Notes: generated from the sequence alone by a model not told the origin. Shown: positions 1 through 5,266, numbered from the stretch's first letter. The stretch: 5,266 nucleotides of DNA from Candidatus Pelagibacter sp. TMED165 (GCA_002171035.2 NHHO02000005.1:1-5266); one strand, 5' to 3'. Numbers and translations are program-made.

Positions 1-24
1 TAATAATTATATCTTTTAATTATA

Positions 25-53
25 TTGTTTTTTGCTTAAATATCTTTTAAAAA
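25..53 (+). promoter_or_regulatory. Possible weak promoter for tRNA-Thr and the downstream FAH-family gene
   Basis: A TTGTTT (25-30) resembling a -35 box is followed after 17 nt by TAAAAA (48-53), a 4-of-6 match to the -10 consensus. This would start transcription close to the tRNA 5' end at 63. The whole lead-in 1-62 is nearly all A and T, so such matches arise easily by chance. No gene is visible in 1-62. The element is offered only because the tRNA needs a promoter here or further upstream. Confidence 0.2.
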
Positions 54-62
54 ACACAAAAA

Positions 63-138
63 GCCCTCATAGCTCAATTGGTAGAGCAACTGATTTGTAA
101 TCAGTAGGTTCGCGGTTCGAGTCCGTGTGAGGGCACCA
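63..138 (+). tRNA. tRNA-Thr (anticodon TGT)
   Basis: This 76 nt sequence folds as a full cloverleaf. The acceptor stem GCCCTCA (63-69) pairs with TGAGGGC (128-134). The D stem is GCTC/GAGC, the anticodon stem ACTGA/TCAGT encloses loop TTTGTAA (94-100) with anticodon TGT at 96-98, and the T arm CGCGG/CCGTG has one G-U pair and loop TTCGAGT. The discriminator is A135, and CCA is encoded at 136-138. The tRNA reads ACA and, through wobble, other threonine codons. The coding gene that follows begins 7 nt after the CCA, so the two are probably on one transcript and tRNA 3' processing would set the mRNA 5' end. Confidence 0.97.
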
Positions 139-145
139 GTTATTT

Positions 146-1000
146 ATGAAATTATGTAGAGTGGGCATTTCCGGTAATGAAAGACCTTGTTTAATAGACA
201 AGGAAAATAATTTAAGAGATGTATCAAATATAATTAAAGATTTTAATCCTACTACTTTAAATTTTAAAACTTTAGACTCTTTAGAAAAAGTTAATATACA
301 GAAATTAAATATTGTCGATGAAAAAGTAAGAGTAGGGCCATGCGTCTCTAATCCTTCTAAATTTATAGGAATTGGATTAAATTATAAAGATCACGCTTTA
401 GAGCAAAATTTACCGATCCCTAAAGAGCCAATAATATTTTCGAAGTTCACTAATTGTATCACAGGACCAAATGATGATATAGAAATTCCAAAAAATTCAA
501 CACATACTGATTGGGAAGTTGAATTGGGATTTGTTGTAGGAAGAAAAGCAAAAAATATTAGTACAAAAAATGCGTTAGATTATGTTCTGGGATTTTTTTT
601 AGTTAACGATGTAAGTGAAAGAGAATTTCAAAAAAATAAGGGTTTAACTTGGGACAAAGGGAAAGGATTTGATACCTTCGGTCCTATAGGTCCATATATT
701 TTAACTAAAGATGAATTAAAAGATTTTAATAATTTAAACATGTTTTTAGATGTTAATGGAGAGAGGATGCAAACTGGAAATACTAATGAAATGATTTTTT
801 CAGTTGAAGAATTAGTGTCATATATGAGTCATTGTATGACACTTTTGCCTGGTGATATTTGTTGTACAGGAACACCTCCGGGTGTAGGTGAAAATATGAA
901 ACCTCCAAAATTTTTAATTGGTGGAGAAGAAGTACTTTTAGGTATAGATAAACTTGGTAAACAAAAACATATAATTAAAAAATACTCGCAATTAACCTAA
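146..1000 (+). CDS. Fumarylacetoacetate hydrolase (FAH) family protein
   Basis: This 284-residue soluble enzyme of the FAH fold is a full-length match to the family group often annotated as 2-keto-4-pentenoate hydratase, ureidoglycolate lyase or 2,4-diketo-3-deoxy-sugar-acid hydrolase. A variable N-terminal domain (about 1-65) precedes the catalytic domain. Visible signatures are GLNYKDHA (78-84) with the likely catalytic His83, the metal-binding acidic set Glu124, Glu126 (in DWEVELGF) and Asp155 (in VNDVSERE), KGFDTFGPIGPY (173-184) and TGTPPGVG (241-248). The family uses Mg2+ or Mn2+ to cleave C-C bonds in diketo or acylpyruvate-type compounds; the actual substrate cannot be read from the sequence. 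ATG at 146 is the only plausible start because the first residues (MKLCRVGISG) match the usual family N-terminus and the next Met is residue 199. It lies 7 nt after tRNA-Thr, with no Shine-Dalgarno, and 12 nt before the SGNH-like gene, probably in one transcript. Confidence 0.92.
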   Translation: MKLCRVGISGNERPCLIDKENNLRDVSNIIKDFNPTTLNFKTLDSLEKVNIQKLNIVDEKVRVGPCVSNPSKFIGIGLNYKDHALEQNLPIPKEPIIFSKFTNCITGPNDDIEIPKNSTHTDWEVELGFVVGRKAKNISTKNALDYVLGFFLVNDVSEREFQKNKGLTWDKGKGFDTFGPIGPYILTKDELKDFNNLNMFLDVNGERMQTGNTNEMIFSVEELVSYMSHCMTLLPGDICCTGTPPGVGENMKPPKFLIGGEEVLLGIDKLGKQKHIIKKYSQLT

Positions 1001-1012
1001 ATACAATTAATA

Positions 1013-2275
1013 ATGAAAATAATTTTAATAAATTTTATATTTAAACTTTTTTTTAGTCTTGCTTTGTTTTTTGCCTTAGCTTCATTAGGTTTACCCATAA
1101 TTATCGATATTTTTGTAACTGTTTTAATCCTGGTATCGATCAAATTTAATATCATTTCAATAATAACATTAAATGTCTTATTAATATTAATGATATTCAT
1201 CGGAAATAAATTTCTAATTAAGAATTATGATGAAAAAGATAATTTTTATAGAGCTCATGAAAGATTTATAACTGATGATTTTATTTATAAAAAAAATGTG
1301 AATTTTAAAACAAATATACCTCACGGAGATATAGTTGCCCTTAACTATTGCGATAAATCAAGAAACATATCTCAACCTCGAGAACAAACTTTTTTAACTG
1401 ATGAAAATGGTTTTAGAAATAACAAATTCAAAATTGAGGAAGCCGATATAATTCTTGTAGGAGACTCATTTATAACCGGAAGTAGTAATTCTCAAGAAGA
1501 TATACCTGCAAATATATTAAGTAATTTAAGCGGATTAAAAGTTTATACTATTTCGGTAATACATGGTCCCGAACTCTTTGAAAAAAACTTAGAGGATATG
1601 ATAAATAAGATAAATAAAAAAGCTAAGATATTTGTTTTCTATACCGAAGGAACTGATTTTAAATTAGATTATATAAATGATGATAAATCTGTAATTTATT
1701 GGAATGGTGTAAAAATAACCTATTTAAAATATAAAATTAGATTTGGATATGAGAGATTAGAAAGAAATAAAGATAAAATTTTTATTAAAAAGTTTAAAAA
1801 TCTTTATGAAAAGAATTATTTTTATAAAAAAATACGCCCAAAATCTCAAAGATTGACAAGATATATTTTAGCTAAATGGACGAATACTTGTCCAATAGAA
1901 TATAAGAATATAAAAGGATTAGAATTAGGTTTTTATTACAAACCAGCTCAAAGCAATATGAATGTAAACGCTTACATTTTTAAAAATAAAGAAATTTTAG
2001 AGAGAATAAATAAGATTATTTATATACCTACGAAGTATAGTGTGTATGGCCCTTTAATTGATGAAAAGTATGTTTTTTTTTCAGGAATGTATGACCTTTT
2101 AAAAAATGAATATGGTAAGTATGATATAGACACAATCAATTTAACCTCTGTTCTTCAAAAGTCAGCGCAAATGAATCTTAAAAACGACAAGTTAATATTT
2201 TGGCAAGACGATACACATTGGAATAAATTAGGAATAAAGTCTGCTATGCAAGCTTTGATAAGTGAAATCAACTAG
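1013..2275 (+). CDS. Membrane-anchored SGNH/GDSL-type hydrolase-like protein
   Basis: This 420-residue protein has a strongly hydrophobic N-terminus, probably three membrane helices (about 4-24, 27-43 and 46-64), followed by a large domain likely on the periplasmic side. The domain resembles the SGNH hydrolase fold: ILVGDSF (147-153) with putative nucleophile Ser152, a block II-like VYTISVIHGPELF (177-189), a block III-like TEGTDF (211-216) and a C-terminal DDTHWN (399-404) with Asp400 and His402. Ser first and Asp-x-His last is the ordinary SGNH order, not the permuted order of AlgX/AlgJ. Block III normally reads GND; here Thr214 stands in place of Asn, so the oxyanion hole may be altered. 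A long Lys/Tyr-rich insert lies at about 235-300. Relatives include esterases and acyl-transfer enzymes of surface glycans or lipids; the substrate here is unknown. The start is 12 nt after the FAH-family stop, and the 3' end overlaps nadK by 8 bp. Confidence 0.72.
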   Translation: MKIILINFIFKLFFSLALFFALASLGLPIIIDIFVTVLILVSIKFNIISIITLNVLLILMIFIGNKFLIKNYDEKDNFYRAHERFITDDFIYKKNVNFKTNIPHGDIVALNYCDKSRNISQPREQTFLTDENGFRNNKFKIEEADIILVGDSFITGSSNSQEDIPANILSNLSGLKVYTISVIHGPELFEKNLEDMINKINKKAKIFVFYTEGTDFKLDYINDDKSVIYWNGVKITYLKYKIRFGYERLERNKDKIFIKKFKNLYEKNYFYKKIRPKSQRLTRYILAKWTNTCPIEYKNIKGLELGFYYKPAQSNMNVNAYIFKNKEILERINKIIYIPTKYSVYGPLIDEKYVFFSGMYDLLKNEYGKYDIDTINLTSVLQKSAQMNLKNDKLIFWQDDTHWNKLGIKSAMQALISEIN

Positions 2276-3029
2276 TCCTTTTTCTTAATTGTTCAAGTCT
2301 TATACGTTTGCTTAAACTTGTTTTTCTATCATGTAAAAGTTTAATATTTATTTTCGTATCCACTTTTATAGAAATTGATTTAATATTTCTTATTTCAATA
2401 TTATCAGCGACTGCTGCAACCGGTCTTTTTTTATAATCTAAATTAAATATTTTTATTTCATCTTTAAAATTAACAATTTTACCTTTCCATCTCCTAGGTC
2501 TAAAAGGACTAATCGGAGTAATAGCTAATTTACCAGAATTAAGTGATAAAATTGGTCCATTAACTGAAAGATTGTATGCTGTGCTTCCTGCAGGAGTAGA
2601 AATAATAACTCCGTCACCTATGAGTTTTTTTATTATTGTTTTATTTTTGTTTTGAATTGATATAATTGCAGTTTGTTTGCTTTGTCTAAATAAAGAGATT
2701 TCATTTATAGCAATTAATGATTTATGATACATGCCTTTAGTTGTTGCCCTTAGAGGGTTAATAGAAATCTTTTTCGAATTTTTTAATCTTTTTTTTAAGT
2801 CTACAGAATTATTGTTATTCATTAAAAAACCATATGTTCCGCAATTAATTCCATAAAAAGGTTTATTGAATCTATAAAATTTCTTTAAATTCTTAAGCAT
2901 AAACCCATCACCTCCAGCAATGATAAAATAATCAGAATTAGATGGTGAATAATTTTTATATACTTTTAAAAATTTTTTTTTTAGTTTTAATGATTTTTTA
3001 GTTTTATCAAAAACGAAGTGTATCTTCAT
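2268..3029 (-). CDS. nadK: NAD kinase
   Basis: This enzyme phosphorylates NAD to NADP in the cytoplasm, the only known de novo route to NADP. At 253 residues it is the usual length for alphaproteobacterial NAD kinases. Hallmarks are AGGDGFML (38-45) with catalytic Asp41 in the GGDG motif, YGINCGTYGFLMN (59-71), the NE motif AINEISL (107-113, Asn109-Glu110), and the nucleotide-binding stretch 138-159 with GDG, STPAGSTAY and NGP, followed by TPISPF (171-176). ATG at 3029 fits the short N-terminus typical of this group (MKIHFVFD). The gene begins 19 nt after the 3' end of tRNA-Leu on the same strand, with no clear promoter between, so co-transcription from the tRNA promoter is likely. No Shine-Dalgarno is visible in the leader. 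The TGA stop lies inside the last codons of the convergent SGNH-like gene. Confidence 0.95.
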   Translation of the reverse strand: MKIHFVFDKTKKSLKLKKKFLKVYKNYSPSNSDYFIIAGGDGFMLKNLKKFYRFNKPFYGINCGTYGFLMNNNNSVDLKKRLKNSKKISINPLRATTKGMYHKSLIAINEISLFRQSKQTAIISIQNKNKTIIKKLIGDGVIISTPAGSTAYNLSVNGPILSLNSGKLAITPISPFRPRRWKGKIVNFKDEIKIFNLDYKKRPVAAVADNIEIRNIKSISIKVDTKINIKLLHDRKTSLSKRIRLEQLRKRTS

Positions 3030-3048
3030 ATAAAATAAGTTTTTTTAA

Positions 3049-3134
3049 TGGTGCCCTCGGCCAGACTCGAACTGGCACTCCCAAAAGGGCAAGGATTTTA
3101 AGTCCTTTGTGTCTACCAATTTCACCACGAGGGC
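3049..3134 (-). tRNA. tRNA-Leu (anticodon TAA)
   Basis: Read on the minus strand, this 86 nt class II tRNA has acceptor stem GCCCTCG pairing with CGAGGGC (plus positions 3128-3134 and 3053-3059), discriminator A (3052) and encoded CCA (3049-3051). The D-loop contains TTGGTAGA. The anticodon stem AAGGA/TCCTT encloses CTTAAAA, with anticodon TAA at 3100-3098. A long variable arm (GCCCTTTTGGGAGT) is typical of leucine tRNAs, and the T arm is GCCAG TTCGAGT CTGGC. It decodes UUA, the dominant leucine codon in this AT-rich window. nadK follows 19 nt downstream. Its acceptor stem differs from that of tRNA-Thr at a single base pair. Confidence 0.97.
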
Positions 3135-3148
3135 ATTCCTTTTTTTTC

Positions 3149-3168
3149 TTGATATTTTAATATATCAA
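3149..3168. repeat. Perfect 7 bp inverted repeat in the divergent spacer
   Basis: The arms TTGATAT (3149-3155) and ATATCAA (3162-3168) are exact reverse complements separated by 6 nt. The element sits in the 85 bp spacer between divergent tRNA-Leu and the glycosyltransferase, and overlaps the proposed -10 region of the tRNA promoter. It could be an operator for a dimeric regulator, but the sequence is so AT-rich that a chance palindrome is quite possible. Confidence 0.4.
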
Positions 3169-3185
3169 TACATTAGAGATGTCAT
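3157..3185 (-). promoter_or_regulatory. Candidate promoter for tRNA-Leu-nadK
   Basis: On the minus strand, ATGACA (plus 3180-3185) matches five of six bases of the -35 consensus. Seventeen nt further on lies TATTAA (plus 3157-3162), a 4-of-6 -10 match; an overlapping TATATT (plus 3159-3164) matches better but gives a short 15 nt spacer. Transcription would start near 3150, leaving a tRNA leader of roughly 16 nt. The location just upstream of a stable RNA gene supports it, while the AT-rich background weakens it. Confidence 0.4.
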
Positions 3186-3207
3186 GTAATATTCATATCA
3201 AATAAAG

Positions 3208-3213
3208 TATAAA
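3208..3213 (+). promoter_or_regulatory. Possible -10 element for the glycosyltransferase gene
   Basis: TATAAA at 3208-3213 matches five of six -10 bases, but no good -35 is found 16-18 nt upstream. It ends only 6 nt before the ATG at 3220, so transcription from it would begin at or very near the start codon and give a leaderless message. That fits the absence of a Shine-Dalgarno sequence but is not proven by the sequence. Confidence 0.25.
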
Positions 3214-3219
3214 TATCTA

Positions 3220-4173
3220 ATGAAAAAAATCTTACTATATAATTCTGGTGGCGGTTTAGGCGACTCTATCCAGCTGATGGACCTAATAGTCAGCTTGCAA
3301 GAATGTTTCAAATCATATGATATTTTTTATCTTGGGGCTCATGAAAATCATTTCAAGGGTAAATTAAAAGAATACAATATAAAGATAAAAACTTTAGACC
3401 TGAAACTAAGATATTTTGGATTTAGATGGTGGCATTATTTTAGAGCTAAAAATAATTTTGAGAAATATAAATTAGGAAAATTTGATTTGATAATCGATTT
3501 GCAATCAAAATTAAGAAACACATTGATTTTAAAAAGAATACCCCATAATATTTTTTACTCTTCAACATTTAATTTTAGGTTCTGCACCAAAAAAAATGGG
3601 AATTTTAGTAAAAATCACCTTTCTAATTTAAGTTTTATTTTTAATAAAAAAATAGAGAAAATTAAATTTAATTTAGAAAGAATTGATGATAAGTTTAAAA
3701 ATGAGGCAAAAAAATTACTTCCTAATAAGAATTATATTGGAATATCTTTAACTCAAGGAAATAAATATAGAGAGAAAAGTTGGTCATTAACTAATTTCAT
3801 TTTGTTAGCAAAAAAAATAATTAAACAAAATTTAATTCCAGTTTTTTTTCTTGAAAAAGATAATATCAATTTAATAAAACAGATAAAATCTGAAGTGCCT
3901 GGTGCATTAATACCAGAAATTAATTCATCTCTAGCCTGCCCTGCTCTTGTTACATTGCTATCAACAAGATTAAAAATGGCTGTTACTATAGACAATGGTA
4001 TTATGCATATGATCAGTCTTGCTAATGTACCCATGATAGTACTATTTGGTCCAACTGATTCCTCAAAATTTTCTCCAAAAATTGATGAAATTAAAGTTTT
4101 AGATAGTAAACAAATTTATGATTCTAAAGATATAAATAAAATATCTGTTGATGATGTGTTTAGATTAATTTAA
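3220..4173 (+). CDS. Glycosyltransferase family 9 (heptosyltransferase-like) protein
   Basis: This 317-residue protein has the two-Rossmann-domain (GT-B) layout of ADP-heptose:LPS heptosyltransferases (WaaC/WaaF/WaaQ type). The N-terminal glycine loop reads NSGGGLGDSIQ (8-18), and LIIDLQSKLRNTL (90-102) matches the conserved first-domain stretch. The second domain opens with IGISLTQGNKYREKSW (173-188), carrying the typical Lys-Ser-Trp, and ends with IDNGIMHMISLANVPMIVLFGPTD (257-280) plus KFSP (283-286). These correspond to the family's D-x-G-x-x-H and FGPTDP...SP nucleotide-sugar-binding motifs. It probably adds a sugar to lipopolysaccharide core or a related envelope glycan on the cytoplasmic side of the inner membrane; the donor cannot be settled. 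Length is slightly short but the ends appear complete. It is divergent from tRNA-Leu, lacks a Shine-Dalgarno, and its stop overlaps that of the convergent CinA-like gene by 4 bp. Confidence 0.88.
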   Translation: MKKILLYNSGGGLGDSIQLMDLIVSLQECFKSYDIFYLGAHENHFKGKLKEYNIKIKTLDLKLRYFGFRWWHYFRAKNNFEKYKLGKFDLIIDLQSKLRNTLILKRIPHNIFYSSTFNFRFCTKKNGNFSKNHLSNLSFIFNKKIEKIKFNLERIDDKFKNEAKKLLPNKNYIGISLTQGNKYREKSWSLTNFILLAKKIIKQNLIPVFFLEKDNINLIKQIKSEVPGALIPEINSSLACPALVTLLSTRLKMAVTIDNGIMHMISLANVPMIVLFGPTDSSKFSPKIDEIKVLDSKQIYDSKDINKISVDDVFRLI

Positions 4174-4928
4174 ATTTTTAATATCTTTATATTTTTTTTT
4201 TTAACTATCTTTATTATCTCTTTATTAACACTTTGTAGTTTATTTTTTGAAATTGATCTGCTGACAATAGAAACTCCTATTTTACCTAATCTAAAAAATG
4301 GATAACTTCCAATATCAACAAATTTTATATATTTTTTTTGAATTAACTCTAGTTCCTTCGCGATATTGCTTTCAACTGAAAAAATATTTATGGTTTTGCT
4401 ATGAACTTTCGACCCTTTTATTAAATACTTTTTACAATTATCAATCATTGAATTTAATATTGAAGGCACACCAGGTAATGAAAAAACATTTTTTGTTAAA
4501 AAACCTGGAGCAGCGCTAGAAGGGTTGTATATAAGTTTTGAACCTTGTGGCATTTTTGCCATTTTTTTTCTTCCATCATTAAAATTTTTTTTTCCGTAGT
4601 ATTTTTGCAGAATATTAAAAGCCTCTTTATGATATTGATATTTTTTATGAAAAGCTGCAGATATTGATTTAGCTGTTATATCATCGTGCGTTGGTCCGAT
4701 GCCACCTGTTGTAAATACATAATTAAACCTTTTTGATAAGTTTAAAACATTATTTACAATAGTTTTTTCATTATCAGATATTATTCTTACTTCATTTACA
4801 GAAATACCACAGTTCAAATTTAACCATTTTGATATAAATAATACGTTTTTATCCTGTGTTCTTCCTGATAAAATTTCATTACCAATTATAAGAATAGCGG
4901 CATTTACTTTTTTAATTTTTTTCTTCAT
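4170..4928 (-). CDS. CinA N-terminal/molybdopterin-binding (MoaB-like) domain protein
   Basis: This 252-residue protein belongs to the COG1058 family (CinA N-terminal domain, MoaB/Mog fold). Key motifs are AILIIGNEILSGRTQDKN (11-28), FTTGGIGPTHDD (72-83), the MPQGSKLIYNPSSAAPGF stretch (126-143) and SLPGVPS (150-156). Full-length CinA has about 400 residues with a C-terminal nicotinamide-nucleotide amidase (PncC) domain; that domain is absent here, matching the stand-alone form common in alphaproteobacteria. CinA-type domains have been shown to hydrolyse ADP-ribose in some bacteria, and the fold is shared with molybdopterin-handling enzymes. Which role applies here is unknown, and a competence function should not be assumed. 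ATG at 4928 is preferred because the conserved core begins at residue 9 and no later start precedes it. The C-terminal end is Lys-rich from A-runs. The start lies 9 bp from divergent sfsA. Confidence 0.88.
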   Translation of the reverse strand: MKKKIKKVNAAILIIGNEILSGRTQDKNVLFISKWLNLNCGISVNEVRIISDNEKTIVNNVLNLSKRFNYVFTTGGIGPTHDDITAKSISAAFHKKYQYHKEAFNILQKYYGKKNFNDGRKKMAKMPQGSKLIYNPSSAAPGFLTKNVFSLPGVPSILNSMIDNCKKYLIKGSKVHSKTINIFSVESNIAKELELIQKKYIKFVDIGSYPFFRLGKIGVSIVSRSISKNKLQSVNKEIIKIVKKKNIKILKI

Positions 4929-4937
4929 AGTTAATAA

Positions 4938-5266
4938 ATGAACTTTGAAAGTGAGCTTTTATCAGGAACTTTTATAAAAAGATATAAGCGTTTTTTTGTT
5001 GATGTATATCTGAAAAATAAAATTGTTACCACTCATTGCCCTAATACTGGTTCGATGATGGGTTTATTAAAGAGAGGAAATAAAGTTTGGATAACAAAAT
5101 CTAATAATCCGAATAGAAAGCTAAAATACACTTTGCAAATTATAGAGGTGGATGGATGTAAAGTAGGTATAAATACCCATCTAACTAATAAAATTGTTTT
5201 AGAAGGTTTAAAAGAAAATAAATTTAAATTTATTGGTAAAAATCAAAAGATAGTGTCCGAAAAAAA
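4938..5266 (+). CDS. sfsA: Sugar fermentation stimulation protein A homologue, 5' part only
   Basis: An open frame runs from ATG 4938 to the window edge (109 full codons plus 2 nt), so the gene is cut off by the window and not visibly broken. Typical SfsA is about 230-240 residues, so roughly the first 45% is present. Hallmarks are LLSGTFIKRYKRFFVDV (7-23), HCPNTGSMMGL (33-43), the family's most recognisable motif, SNNPNRKLKYTLQIIE (55-70) and VGINTHLTNKIV (76-87). The visible part covers the N-terminal OB-fold domain; the missing C-terminal half carries the nuclease-like fold in the family. E. coli SfsA binds DNA and was named for an effect on maltose use, but its biochemical role is unclear. 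The start matches the family N-terminus. It lies 9 bp from the divergent CinA-like start, with no Shine-Dalgarno, so its promoter must sit inside that gene. Confidence 0.93.
   Translation, partial: MNFESELLSGTFIKRYKRFFVDVYLKNKIVTTHCPNTGSMMGLLKRGNKVWITKSNNPNRKLKYTLQIIEVDGCKVGINTHLTNKIVLEGLKENKFKFIGKNQKIVSEK

Noticed and set aside
5..25. Direct repeat of AATTATAT (5-12 and 18-25)
   Set aside because: An 8 bp repeat made only of A and T is expected by chance in this lead-in and shows no third copy or CRISPR-like spacing.
997..1200. 67-residue open frame on the minus strand
   Set aside because: It lies wholly opposite the hydrophobic N-terminus of the SGNH-like gene, its low-complexity Ile/Lys/Asn composition is what AT-rich antisense sequence yields, and no family is recognisable.
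2256..2290. TTGAT/ATCAA hairpin near the end of the SGNH-like gene with a later T-run
   Set aside because: The stem is only 5 bp and AT-rich, and the T-run begins about 8 nt after it, so it does not form a standard terminator.
139..3048. Genomic island or prophage remnant between the two tRNAs
   Set aside because: There is no integrase, transposase or direct att repeat, and the codon and base use of the enclosed genes looks like that of the neighbours.
3753..4034. 93-residue open frame on the minus strand
   Set aside because: It is antisense to the conserved second domain of the glycosyltransferase, whose motifs explain the sequence; the antisense product shows no recognisable motif.
4162..4202. 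Possible terminator for the glycosyltransferase: AGATTAA/TTAAT-A-TCT stem followed by an 11-T run
   Set aside because: The stem is almost pure A/T with a bulge, too weak for a convincing intrinsic terminator, and the T-run is explained by Lys/Asn codons at the end of the CinA-like gene.
4298..4519. 73-residue open frame on the plus strand
   Set aside because: It is antisense to conserved motifs of the CinA-like gene (SLPGVPS and AAPGF), so it is a shadow of the real gene.

Overview
The window is very AT-rich (roughly a quarter to 30% G+C by eye), densely packed and uses the standard bacterial code, with TAA, TAG and TGA all serving as stops. The protein families and the pairing of a stand-alone CinA-type molybdopterin-binding protein with sfsA suggest an alphaproteobacterium with a small streamlined genome, such as SAR11/Pelagibacterales or a similar marine lineage. 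That assignment is inferred from composition and gene style, not from a database match.

Layout: an AT-rich lead-in (1-62) precedes tRNA-Thr(TGT) (+, 63-138). A fumarylacetoacetate-hydrolase-family enzyme (+, 146-1000) starts only 7 nt after the tRNA CCA end. It is followed 12 nt later by a membrane-anchored SGNH/GDSL-type hydrolase-like protein (+, 1013-2275). That gene runs tail to tail, with an 8 bp overlap, into NAD kinase (-, 2268-3029). NAD kinase lies just downstream of tRNA-Leu(TAA) (-, 3049-3134) on the same strand. A short divergent spacer (3135-3219) with promoter-like elements and a small palindrome separates the tRNA from a family 9 glycosyltransferase of heptosyltransferase type (+, 3220-4173). 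The glycosyltransferase shares its stop codon bases with a convergent CinA N-domain/MoaB-like protein (-, 4170-4928). Nine bases beyond that gene's start codon, sfsA begins on the other strand (+, 4938 to the window end, incomplete).

Function: the genes are mostly housekeeping. Two tRNAs serve translation, with Leu-TAA reading UUA, the favoured Leu codon in such a genome. NAD kinase makes NADP, and the CinA-type domain belongs to a family linked to pyridine-nucleotide repair. The FAH-family enzyme probably acts on a diketo acid in carbon catabolism. The SGNH protein and the glycosyltransferase point to cell-envelope glycan or lipid work. No mobile element, CRISPR array, toxin-antitoxin pair or phage gene is visible, and I see no convincing new multi-gene system. 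The points worth a second look are the compact architecture (tRNA-mRNA junctions, overlapping stops, a 9 bp divergent gap, no Shine-Dalgarno sequences) and the altered SGNH-like protein.
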